Assembly: GCA_018303575.1 (NCBI GenBank)
Contig: JAGVXW010000035.1
Location: forward strand, 1 to 16,496
Origin: Candidatus Woesearchaeota archaeon
Lineage (GTDB): Archaea > Nanobdellota > Nanobdellia > Woesearchaeales > WJIZ01
DNA length: 16,496 nucleotides
Direction: 5' to 3'
The position numbers were made by a program, and so were the translations under genes. Below are positions 8,376 through 13,998 of this stretch, piece by piece. Numbering within the stretch: position 1 is the stretch's first letter; each line of letters starts with the position of its first letter. The notes under the pieces are model-generated. The model saw only the letters and a program-made list of their open reading frames with translations, ran no database searches and had not been told where the DNA came from.

Positions 8376-8471
8376 CGCCCTGGCCGGGACTTTCACGCGC
8401 CTTGGGAGCGCTTTTGAACCCGGGTCGGAACCGTGACAGGGTTCCATGATGGACCGCTACACTACCAGGGC
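8376..8471 (-). tRNA. tRNA-Asp (GUC) with a 23-base noncanonical intron in the T-loop (59/60)
   Basis: The acceptor GCCCTGG pairs with CCAGGGC and the discriminator is G, as expected for Asp. The anticodon arm is GAACC-CTGTCAC-GGTTC with anticodon GTC. The T-stem is CCGGG/CCCGG, but the loop is too long. Removing 8390-8412 restores a normal seven-base loop TTCAAAT and a 73-base tRNA. The junction forms a bulge-helix-bulge: TTCA pairs with TGAA, with bulges AAA and AGT, and an inner GCGC/GCGC helix. Cuts after the second base of each bulge give position 59/60. Introns at this position are known from some archaea but are noncanonical. The gene is followed directly by tRNA-Lys and is probably co-transcribed with it. 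Confidence 0.92.
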
Positions 8472-8557
8472 AACTCTTTCCCATAGCTTGCGCAGGATGC
8501 TGGAAATAACGCGAGCTAGAGAAAGGGGGCAGTCATCCGGTGGTGGGATTCGAGGTG

Positions 8558-8573
8558 ATTTATAAGGCTTTCG
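8558..8573 (-). promoter_or_regulatory. Archaeal promoter (BRE + TATA) for the tRNA and probably the rpo genes
   Basis: On the minus strand CGAAAG (8573-8568) is followed after two bases by TTATAAAT (8565-8558), a good BRE/TATA pair. Transcription would start near 8537, some 65 bases before tRNA-Asp. A weaker TATA-like GTTATTTCC at 8510-8502 would start closer to the tRNA. No other promoter is evident before rpoH. Confidence 0.6.
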
Positions 8574-8597
8574 GAAAAGACTCAGAAGCGCTTTTCC
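8573..8597 (-). terminator. Hairpin just after the fumarase-family gene
   Basis: GGAAAAG (8573-8579) and CTTTTCC (8591-8597) form a 7-bp stem with an 11-base loop, directly after the TAG stop at 8598. It could mark the 3' end of that transcript. It lacks the long T-run that archaeal intrinsic terminators prefer and overlaps the BRE of the next promoter by one base. Confidence 0.3.
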
Positions 8598-9977
8598 CTA
8601 TAAATTCGGCCTTGTAAGCTTCTCTGGCGCCAAAATCGCATCCAGCTGGGATTTATTAAGAAGGCTCTGCTCAAGCGCCAGCTGTTCCACGCTTTTTCCT
8701 GTCTTTAGGGATTCCTTTACGAGTCCAGCGACTTTGTCATAGCCAAGATGAGGGGTAAGGGCAGTAGCCGAGGCAGCGGAGTGCTCAACGTTCCACCTGC
8801 ATTTCTCTTCGTTCGCCTGAATTCCTAAAATGCATTTTTCAGCAAAAGCCGCGGAAGCGTTTGCGAGGATTTCCAGCGATTCAATTATACAATAGCCGAT
8901 GATGGGGATGTGGGTGTTCAGGTCGAGGTTGCCGGCGCCGGCGGCAAGCGAGATGGTTGCGTCGTTTCCCATGACGCGATAACAGGCCATGTTCACAGCT
9001 TCAGGAATGCTGGGATTGATTTTTCCCGGCATGATGCTTGAGCCGGGCTCGACTGCGGGAAGGGTGATTTCGTTGAAGCCGGTCATGGGGCCTGAAGCCA
9101 TCAGCCTGAGATCGTTCGCAATCTTGTTGATATCCAAAGCGGCGTTCTTTACTGTTGAAGAAAGAACAGCAACATCCGTGAGGAACTGGGTTGATTCTAT
9201 CCCATCAGGAGAAACCTGGAAATTTCCATGGAGCTGCGCGTTGAGATGCTTCACGATTGCTTCCCTGAATCCGGGCTTTGTGTTCAATCCGGTGCCGACG
9301 GCATTGCCTCCAATCCCGAGTTGCATGAGATATTTTTGAGAATCTTTTAGGCGGTCAATGTGTTTTCCCATCGCTGTGGCATACGCATGGAATTCCTGGC
9401 CCAAGGTGATGGGCACCGCATCCTGCAGATGCGTCCTCGCCGCCTTAATTATATGATCGAATTCGCTTGCCTTCTTCTCAAAACTGACTTTTAATTCCTC
9501 AAAAGAGGAACTCAAGGAGGATACGCGGAGCGCGCTTGCAATTCGGATTGCCGACGGGATCACATTGTTTGTCGACTCGCCCTTGTTGACGTCATCGTTG
9601 GGATGGACGAGCTTGCTTCCTTTGGCGCCCCCCAAGATCTCACTCGCCCGGTTTGCGATGACCTCGTTGACGTTCATGTTGGTCGATGTCCCTGAGCCGG
9701 CCTGGAAAACGTCGAGAGGAAACTGGTCCGCAAACTTTCCGGCGAGAACCTCGTCGCACGCCTTCGTGATGGCATCGCATTTCCTCTTTTCGAGAAGGCC
9801 CAATTCCTGATTTGCGAGAGCACAGGCTTTCTTTATTTGAACGATGGCGCGGATCAATTCCGGCTGCCACTTCAGCTTGCTGATCTGGAAGTTCTGAAGA
9901 GAGCGCTGGGTGTGGGCGCCGTAATACGCGTCATCTGAAACAGAAAGCTCCCCGAACGAATCCTTCTCTGTGCGCAT
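8598..9977 (-). CDS. fumC: Class II fumarate hydratase (fumarase/aspartase family)
   Basis: A 459-residue member of the fumarase/aspartase superfamily, normal length. Superfamily motifs are present: GSGTSTNMN at residues 94-102, HPNDDVN at 125-131, the catalytic-histidine segment RTHLQDA at 181-187 and the signature GSSIMPGKINP at 312-322 with its catalytic serine loop and lysine. HPNDDVN, MPGK and ANRASE favour fumarase (fumarate to malate). S-T-N at 135-137 and the segment after the signature (PEAVNMACYRVMGNDATISLAA) lean towards aspartase (aspartate to fumarate plus ammonia). The usual QSSND is written ESTNN here. I call it fumarase with aspartase as a real alternative. A TATA box about 28 bp before the ATG suggests a leaderless mRNA. 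Confidence 0.75.
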   Translation of the reverse strand: MRTEKDSFGELSVSDDAYYGAHTQRSLQNFQISKLKWQPELIRAIVQIKKACALANQELGLLEKRKCDAITKACDEVLAGKFADQFPLDVFQAGSGTSTNMNVNEVIANRASEILGGAKGSKLVHPNDDVNKGESTNNVIPSAIRIASALRVSSLSSSFEELKVSFEKKASEFDHIIKAARTHLQDAVPITLGQEFHAYATAMGKHIDRLKDSQKYLMQLGIGGNAVGTGLNTKPGFREAIVKHLNAQLHGNFQVSPDGIESTQFLTDVAVLSSTVKNAALDINKIANDLRLMASGPMTGFNEITLPAVEPGSSIMPGKINPSIPEAVNMACYRVMGNDATISLAAGAGNLDLNTHIPIIGYCIIESLEILANASAAFAEKCILGIQANEEKCRWNVEHSAASATALTPHLGYDKVAGLVKESLKTGKSVEQLALEQSLLNKSQLDAILAPEKLTRPNL

Positions 9978-10001
9978 ACACCAGAGTCAGAAGAGGGGAT
10001 A

Positions 10002-10010
10002 CTTATAGAT
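10002..10010 (-). promoter_or_regulatory. TATA box of the fumarase-family gene
   Basis: The minus strand reads ATCTATAAG here, centred about 28 bp before the ATG at 9977. With the usual archaeal spacing of about 26 bp, transcription would start at or within a few bases of the start codon, so the mRNA is probably leaderless. Confidence 0.55.
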
Positions 10011-10021
10011 TGCTGTCAGAG

Positions 10022-10459
10022 CTACTTGAAAAGCGCACTATAGTCAAAGGGCGCGCTCCTGGCAGGTTCCCGGCTCTCGTAGGCCAGGACGCTTTCTGCG
10101 ATGAAGCCGGGGCCGACCGCTGGGGGGAGGTGGTAGACGCCGAGGCTTCTCGTGAACGCGTTGCCGAATCCCGGCTGCCTGCCAAGAAGAAAAACCAAAG
10201 GATGGGCGCCTCCCATCCTTGCGAGCACGGCTAGCTCATGCGCCGCGGCGTTCCTGAAGCCCTTCAGCACAAACGCGTCATATGGCGGGAGGCCGCCATA
10301 CAGCGCCATCCGGGCGACGTCCACGGGCGAGGGCGTGTGCTCGACCCGATGCGGAGCGGGAGACCGGCGCGCAAACTCGTCACTGAGCCGGTCCACAAGG
10401 CCAACATCTCCGACGACAAGAAGCCGTCGTCCTGCGTCAATCTGGGGTGCAGCCTTCAT
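10022..10459 (-). CDS. Hypothetical protein, 145 residues
   Basis: I do not recognise this protein. It begins with a polar segment, then RRLLVVGDVGLVDRLSDEFARR (residues 11-32), a beta strand, turn and helix like the opening of a Rossmann-type or receiver-like fold, though the acidic cluster of a phosphorylated receiver is not evident. A second hydrophobic strand, HPLVFLLG, lies near residue 86. There is no signal peptide or membrane segment. The gene looks real: GC-rich codon use resembles its neighbours, and a TATA box sits about 26 bp before the ATG, giving a probably leaderless mRNA. It runs towards the fumarase-family gene on the same strand but that gene has its own promoter. Confidence 0.7.
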   Translation of the reverse strand: MKAAPQIDAGRRLLVVGDVGLVDRLSDEFARRSPAPHRVEHTPSPVDVARMALYGGLPPYDAFVLKGFRNAAAHELAVLARMGGAHPLVFLLGRQPGFGNAFTRSLGVYHLPPAVGPGFIAESVLAYESREPARSAPFDYSALFK

Positions 10460-10478
10460 GCTTTTTGGAATGCGCGGA

Positions 10479-10490
10479 GATTTATAAGAT
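10479..10490. promoter_or_regulatory. Bidirectional TATA element
   Basis: GATTTATAAGAT contains the self-complementary core TTATAA. On the minus strand it reads CTTATAAATC about 26 bp before the ATG at 10459. On the plus strand TTTATAAG lies about 38 bp before the small open frame at 10523. One element could serve both divergent genes. Confidence 0.5.
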
Positions 10491-10522
10491 TGCGCTCAGT
10501 GTTTCTTGTAGAGTAAATAGCT

Positions 10523-10660
10523 ATGAAAAAGAGAGGGGCACATAATCCCAAAAAATGTGCAACCTTTAGATCTATCCCCGTTACCGAAGGGCTACCCGTG
10601 GCGTTTGTCGACGAGAAAATGAGAATTTCTGAGGTAGTATTGATGAGGTGGTTTATCTAG
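10523..10660 (+). CDS. Small protein of 45 residues, unknown; a related remnant lies downstream of abiEii
   Basis: The frame runs from ATG at 10523 to TAG at 10660. It encodes a basic N-terminus (MKKRGAHNPKK) followed by PVTEGLPVAFVDEKMRISEV. Support comes from three sides. A TATA element lies about 38 bp upstream. A T-rich run TTTTTCTTTTT at 10661-10671 begins directly after the stop and could end the transcript. A second copy at 12350-12489 preserves this reading frame with several third-position changes (CTA/CTG, GAC/GAT, CCC/CCT), which suggests selection on protein sequence. I recognise no domain. It might be a small DNA-binding or antitoxin-like protein, or itself a truncated gene. Confidence 0.45.
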   Translation: MKKRGAHNPKKCATFRSIPVTEGLPVAFVDEKMRISEVVLMRWFI

Positions 10661-10671
10661 TTTTTCTTTTT
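10661..10671 (+). terminator. T-rich run after the 45-residue frame
   Basis: TTTTTCTTTTT follows the TAG at once, matching the oligo-T type of archaeal terminator. A second T-run, TTTTTT, lies near 10695. Confidence 0.4.
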
Positions 10672-10750
10672 GGAGTAGGGATTTTCTGGCCTGATTTTTT
10701 CTCAAAGGAGAGGGGGCGTATTCCGAAAGGGGTGATTACTCGAAATAAGG

Positions 10751-10801
10751 CGAAACATTTATATATTACAATGGTATACTTAGTATAACAATACGATACT
10801 A
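10751..10801 (+). promoter_or_regulatory. abiE promoter with an operator-like inverted repeat
   Basis: CGAAAC (10751-10756) followed by TTTATATATT (10758-10767) is a strong BRE/TATA pair. The perfect inverted repeat TATACT-T-AGTATA (10775-10787) lies between the TATA box and the expected start near 10788, and a third half-site ATACT follows at 10796-10800. AbiEi antitoxins are known to repress their own promoter through inverted repeats, so this is a likely AbiEi operator. A repressor here would block polymerase loading. Confidence 0.6.
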
Positions 10802-10807
10802 GATAAA

Positions 10808-11437
10808 ATGACCCTAAAACTGATTGTGAAAAAACTAGAGATGATAGAAGAGAGTTATATAGATAGTAAACTCCTCAAAGAGTATTGTAAAGAGCTTAAA
10901 CTTGATTATTATACAGTTATTCGTTACTTGTTATCTAATCGATATTTATACAGAATATTAAGGGGGGTATTCTACAAACCTTCAATAGAAGAGAGAAAAC
11001 TGGGTATTCTGAGAGTAAACCATTTAGAAGCTATTAGTCATGCACTTAGAATAAAGGGAGTAAAAAACTGGTATTTTGGCTTAGAATCTGCTTTAAAGAT
11101 GAATAACCTTACCCATGAGTTTTTTGCTATGGACTATGTGATTAATGATACGATATTCAGGCCCCGCCCCATTACTATTTTAGGCAATAAGGTGAGATTT
11201 ATCAAACTCAAAAAATCGCTCACAAATTTTGGAGTAAAAGGGAATGGAAATTTAGAATATTCTGATCCCGAGAAAACGGTTCTTGATATGGTCTATTTGT
11301 CTAAATATGGAGGTTTGGACGACGGAGAAATCAATGAAAAAGTTTCTGAGATAGCAAAAACCTGTGAAAAGGCAACATTGATTAAGTACTCCTCTCACTA
11401 CAACCATTCTGTGGAAAGCTATGCGGAGGCCTTATGA
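10808..11437 (+). CDS. abiEi: AbiEi-like antitoxin / transcriptional regulator
   Basis: A 209-residue protein with the layout of type IV antitoxins of the AbiEi group. A winged-helix-like N-terminus (about residues 15-58, ending LRGVFYKPS) is followed by a C-terminal domain with the characteristic DPEKTVLDMVYL near 153-164. Family members neutralise the partner nucleotidyltransferase without forming a tight complex and repress their own operon. The stop overlaps the next ATG in an ATGA junction, and the partner is an AbiEii-type protein, which supports the call. The gene is markedly more AT-rich than its partner and than the polymerase genes, a sign of separate origin or transfer. The ATG is about 20 bases after the predicted transcription start. 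Confidence 0.78.
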   Translation: MTLKLIVKKLEMIEESYIDSKLLKEYCKELKLDYYTVIRYLLSNRYLYRILRGVFYKPSIEERKLGILRVNHLEAISHALRIKGVKNWYFGLESALKMNNLTHEFFAMDYVINDTIFRPRPITILGNKVRFIKLKKSLTNFGVKGNGNLEYSDPEKTVLDMVYLSKYGGLDDGEINEKVSEIAKTCEKATLIKYSSHYNHSVESYAEAL

Positions 11438-12348
11438 GCAAACTGATTGATTATCTCAGCGCAAAGCTCAAGATAGCAAGCAAATCGTTGCTCGAGAAAG
11501 ACTTGCTCCTCCATCGTATCCTCTCCAAACTTTCACAGGATGCCTCCTTTGCTGCACAATACGCGTTCAAAGGCGGAACGTGCCTCATTAAGTGTTACTA
11601 TGGGTACTATCGATTCTCCGAAGATCTTGATTTTACTTTGATTGACCAAAAGGAATTTGCAGGCAAAAGCCAAAAAGAAGTGAGCAGGGTTATCTCCTCA
11701 AAGCTAAGCGGGGTCTTTGCGCTAGTAGGAGACATTGCGGGCAAGCTTGCGCTTGATTTTAAAACTGAGAAGTCCAATACACGCTACATCGAGTATGGGG
11801 GAAGTAAGAAGTTTGCTACCTTGAAACTCTGGTACCCTTCCTCAGTCCGGGGGGAAGAAAGTTTTGTTAAAATTCAGTTCAACTTTGTGGAATGCCTCTT
11901 CTATCCCGTTCGTGTACAGACTGCGCATTCGCTTATTCGGGGCATTGATGAAAAGGAGTTCTCATTCCTTTTCCCCGAAGAGAGCCTGCTCATCAACCCA
12001 CTCAAAATACTCGCATATGATATCCGTGAAATTTTACTCGAGAAATGCCGGGCCATCCTTACGAGAAAAGGAACAAAAGCAAGGGACTTTGTGGATATCT
12101 TCCTGATTTTACATCGAGAGATGGTTGACCTTAAGGGCTACAGAAAGCAAATCATCGAAAAAACAGCGTTCATGCTCACGTATGAGAAATATCTTAAGAA
12201 CCTCGCTTCGTTCGACACCAAGAAGTTTGTCTTAGGGGAAGAAGAGAAACTACTACTAGAAGAGTTGCCTCAGGGGCTTGAGAAAAGCGTTGCTGAGGTA
12301 ACCGCTTTCCTTACTTCGATATCTCAGGAGATTCAGGCGAAGAAATAA
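11434..12348 (+). CDS. abiEii: AbiEii-like nucleotidyltransferase toxin
   Basis: A 304-residue nucleotidyltransferase of the AbiEii/AbiGii family. The polymerase-beta-like active site is clear: FKGGTCLIKCY at residues 45-55 followed by RFSEDLDFTL at 60-69 with D64 and D66. The third motif region is EKCRAILTRKGTKARDFVDIF at 203-223. Characterised members transfer nucleotides onto RNA such as tRNA acceptor ends and stop growth, acting as a toxin or phage-abortive system when not balanced by AbiEi. The ATGA overlap with the upstream antitoxin gene gives coupled translation. Its base composition is closer to the rest of the window than that of abiEi. The substrate in this organism cannot be told from sequence. 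Confidence 0.85.
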   Translation: MSKLIDYLSAKLKIASKSLLEKDLLLHRILSKLSQDASFAAQYAFKGGTCLIKCYYGYYRFSEDLDFTLIDQKEFAGKSQKEVSRVISSKLSGVFALVGDIAGKLALDFKTEKSNTRYIEYGGSKKFATLKLWYPSSVRGEESFVKIQFNFVECLFYPVRVQTAHSLIRGIDEKEFSFLFPEESLLINPLKILAYDIREILLEKCRAILTRKGTKARDFVDIFLILHREMVDLKGYRKQIIEKTAFMLTYEKYLKNLASFDTKKFVLGEEEKLLLEELPQGLEKSVAEVTAFLTSISQEIQAKK

Positions 12349-12349
12349 G

Positions 12350-12489
12350 GCCCCTATTGCCGAAGGGCTGCCCGTGGCGTTTGTCAAGAATCATGAGATT
12401 CTTGAGCATGCTCAGAAATGCCTTGCATTTCTGACATGTCGATGAGGAAGTGATGATTTCTGAGGTTAAGTTGATGTGGTTATTTAACT
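12350..12489 (+). pseudogene. Truncated and interrupted second copy of the 45-residue gene
   Basis: Starting two bases after the abiEii stop, the DNA reads APIAEGLPVAFV in frame, matching IPVTEGLPVAFV of the gene at 10523. After 12385 homology stops for 55 bases and resumes at 12441 with (D)EEVMISEVKLMWLF against DEKMRISEVVLMRWF. The 5' third of the gene is missing and the 55-base insert shifts the frame, so this copy is broken. The frame after the insert runs on to 12689, but that part reads through inverted repeats and has no protein character. Confidence 0.6.
12384..12440. repeat. 55-bp palindrome-cluster insert with 4-bp flanking repeats
   Basis: Bases 12386-12440 are absent from the related copy at 10523. 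The insert and its edges are four consecutive palindromes sharing end bases: a 9-bp stem at 12384-12405 (TCAAGAATC/GATTCTTGA, 4-base loop), the perfect palindrome TGAGCATGCTCA at 12403-12414, a 10-bp stem at 12412-12434 (TCAGAAATGC/GCATTTCTGA, 3-base loop), and GACATGTC at 12433-12440. TGTC occurs on both sides (12382-12385 and 12437-12440), as a target-site duplication would. It resembles a REP/BIME-like or MITE-like element; no known family is recognised. Confidence 0.75.
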
Positions 12490-12490
12490 A

Positions 12491-12533
12491 TAGCCAATTG
12501 ATTAAATTTATGAACAATGGAATCAATTGGCTA
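12491..12533. repeat. Perfect 13-bp inverted repeat
   Basis: TAGCCAATTGATT (12491-12503) and AATCAATTGGCTA (12521-12533) pair perfectly around a 17-base loop. This is part of the 558-base gene-poor interval between abiEii and the next plus-strand gene. Confidence 0.85.
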
Positions 12534-12536
12534 ATA

Positions 12537-12603
12537 AGCAAGTTGAGTCTGAAACGCTCTACGATGCCCGGCATCAAAAGTTCCATTATTAACTCAACTT
12601 GCT
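12537..12603. repeat. Perfect 12-bp inverted repeat enclosing a smaller hairpin
   Basis: AGCAAGTTGAGT (12537-12548) pairs with ACTCAACTTGCT (12592-12603). The 43-base loop contains GATGC-CCG-GCATC at 12563-12575. It begins four bases after the preceding inverted repeat, so the two could be neighbouring arms of one structured RNA or the ends of a small element. Confidence 0.8.
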
Positions 12604-12845
12604 ATATTTGCGGTTTTACAGCTAAGAAGGCGGCACAATTGGACCGAACAAACTGCCTATTTGGTAGCCAAAGTCGTCTTTGGTCATAGCGGGGCTCCAC
12701 TTTTGCAATCAGGAACTTCACGTTGCTGTTTTTCGTCAATGCCCTCTTCTCAATTGCCCTTTACCCTGAGGTGTCTTTTGAATTCCTTCGCTATCCTTTC
12801 CTTATGGACCATCTCCTTTACTGTTCTGAGAAGTGGATTATCCAT
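12602..12845 (-). pseudogene. Possible small broken gene
   Basis: On the minus strand ATG at 12845 opens a 31-residue, very basic frame (MDNPLLRTVKEMVHKERIAKEF...) ending at TGA 12750. A TATA-like CTATTTATG sits about 26 bp before the ATG, the spacing of the leaderless genes in this window. Close to the stop a shifted frame continues with IEKRALTKNSNVKFLIAK and stays open to TAG at 12602. This could be a short real gene followed by noise, or a single gene of about 85 codons with a frameshift. No family is recognised. A weak hairpin pair lies inside (TTTGG/CCAAA against CCAAAG/CTTTGG at 12660-12683). Confidence 0.25.
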
Positions 12846-12888
12846 CGGACCGGTTACGGCACGAGAGCATAAATAGGTTCGAGGAAGG

Positions 12889-12897
12889 CTTAAATAT
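12889..12897 (+). promoter_or_regulatory. TATA box of the five-gene run
   Basis: CTTAAATAT would start transcription near 12919. That excludes the GTG at 12907 as a start codon and leaves the ATG codons at 12928 and 12949. Confidence 0.5.
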
Positions 12898-12948
12898 CAA
12901 GAGCTTGTGAAGCTACCAAAGGGAGGAATGCCCCATGAAGAGGATTCA

Positions 12949-13329
12949 ATGAAGCGCGAATTTGACAGCAATGGACGTACGATCTACAGATTCAGCCATT
13001 CTGTCTGCCAAGGGGGGACCGTCTATATCCATAAAGTGACTGGGGGGAGTATACAGAATAAAGGGGAATTAAAGGACGTGCTCAAGACGATTGCCCTGGA
13101 ATTCAAGCTTATTGACACGACCATAAAAGTGTATGATACGCTCTTCTTTCTCTTCTTCTTTATCCCGAAATCGCTGACCCCTCAGGTGCTGATTGACGCT
13201 ATTCAAAGAGATATCAGCCCGTTTGCAACCTGGGATGAGGAATATTTTTACACGGGGACGTATGACTTGCAGGAAAAGCAGGTTAGAGAGGATCTCCTCA
13301 AATGGGGGTTTGACTATGAAAAAGGATGA
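12949..13329 (+). CDS. Protein resembling an IS200-type TnpA without catalytic residues
   Basis: A 126-residue protein. The ATG at 12949 is chosen because GAGG ends five bases before it; the in-frame ATG at 12928 touches a GGAGG with no spacer. By eye the order of segments follows the Y1 transposase (TnpA) fold: a first strand pair (RTIYRFSHSV, residues 10-19), a helix (ELKDVLKTIALEFKL, 40-54), a core strand (VYDTLFFLFFFI, 61-72), then a helix and WDEEYFYTGTYDL (95-107). TnpA proteins have His-hydrophobic-His in the core strand and a catalytic Tyr in the last helix; here the core strand has neither His, and QVREDLLKWGFDYE lacks an obvious equivalent. It may be an exapted, non-catalytic relative. 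The last 14 bases overlap the next gene. Confidence 0.4.
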   Translation: MKREFDSNGRTIYRFSHSVCQGGTVYIHKVTGGSIQNKGELKDVLKTIALEFKLIDTTIKVYDTLFFLFFFIPKSLTPQVLIDAIQRDISPFATWDEEYFYTGTYDLQEKQVREDLLKWGFDYEKG

Positions 13330-13909
13330 GATACTGCAGCTAAAAATAACCCTAGAAGGGATTACACCAAAAATCTGGAGAAGGTTCCAGGTGCAGAGGG
13401 AGATGACCCTCCATCAGTTGCATAGTGTCATCCAGGCAGTTATGGGCTGGTCGAACTCTCATCTGTACGGGTTCACCATTGATGAAAAGAGGTATCAAGA
13501 TGACAAAATTAACCAGATAGAAGAATTTGATAACGTAAAGTTATGTTCATCGAGGACGTACAAATCGAATATGCTGAAACTAAAACAGAAATTCTGGTAT
13601 ATGTATGATTTCGGCGATGGCTGGGAGCATGCGCTCACTGTTGAGAAACTATTACCAAAAGAGCGTGGTGTTTCGTATCCTGTGTGCCTTGCTGGAGAGC
13701 GTAACTGCCCCGTTGAGGACTGCGGAAGCTATCCGGGGTATTACCATTTGCTAGATGTACAAAAGAACAAAAAGCATCCTGAATACAAAGAACTCATCGA
13801 GGACTGGCTTGGTGGGGAGTATGACCCGGAATATTTCAACGCGCAAGAAGCCAATCTTGCATTAAGGCGCATGTTCCCAAATAAAGGCGAGAAGAAATCC
13901 ACGAGATAA
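13316..13909 (+). CDS. Plasmid pRiA4b ORF-3-like family protein
   Basis: A 197-residue protein with the clear pattern of the pRiA4b ORF-3 family: ITLEGITPKIWRRFQV near residues 11-26, MTLHQLHSVIQAVMGWSNSHLYGF near 30-53, FWYMYDFGDGWEHALTVE in the middle, and the cysteine-bearing PVCLAGERNCPVEDCGSYPGYYHLL with two conserved family cysteines. The start is the ATG at 13316, overlapping the preceding gene by 14 bases; an earlier ATG at 13193 would read through that gene out of frame. Family members are widespread in bacteria, archaea and plasmids, and their biochemical role is not established. Position second in a tight run suggests it works with its neighbours. Confidence 0.85.
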   Translation: MKKDEILQLKITLEGITPKIWRRFQVQREMTLHQLHSVIQAVMGWSNSHLYGFTIDEKRYQDDKINQIEEFDNVKLCSSRTYKSNMLKLKQKFWYMYDFGDGWEHALTVEKLLPKERGVSYPVCLAGERNCPVEDCGSYPGYYHLLDVQKNKKHPEYKELIEDWLGGEYDPEYFNAQEANLALRRMFPNKGEKKSTR

Positions 13910-13986
13910 ATAGGATTGACCAAAGAGGAAAGAAAAGAAGTTTGCTAAGCAGTCTGTGAACGATGCCATGATAATGCTAAGAGCCC

Positions 13987-13991
13987 GGAGG
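13987..13991 (+). promoter_or_regulatory. Ribosome binding site that decides a start
   Basis: GGAGG lies seven bases before the ATG at 13999 but only one base before the in-frame ATG at 13993, so 13999 is the likely start. Confidence 0.65.
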
Positions 13992-13998
13992 GATGAAG

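Noticed and set aside
8243..8449. 68-codon plus-strand frame over the tRNA genes
   Set aside because: It is antisense to two foldable tRNAs.
10010..10516. Plus-strand frames opposite the 145-residue gene
   Set aside because: They are shadows of a minus-strand gene that has a well-placed TATA box; they have no promoter of their own.
12384..12603. CRISPR-like array
   Set aside because: The repeats are inverted and all different in sequence; there is no regular direct repeat with spacers and no cas gene.
12450..12689. 79-codon plus-strand frame
   Set aside because: Its first residues belong to the broken small gene, but the rest reads through inverted repeats and has no protein character.
12661..12876. 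71-codon plus-strand frame
   Set aside because: Ser/Leu-rich composition typical of antisense noise, with no promoter or ribosome binding site.
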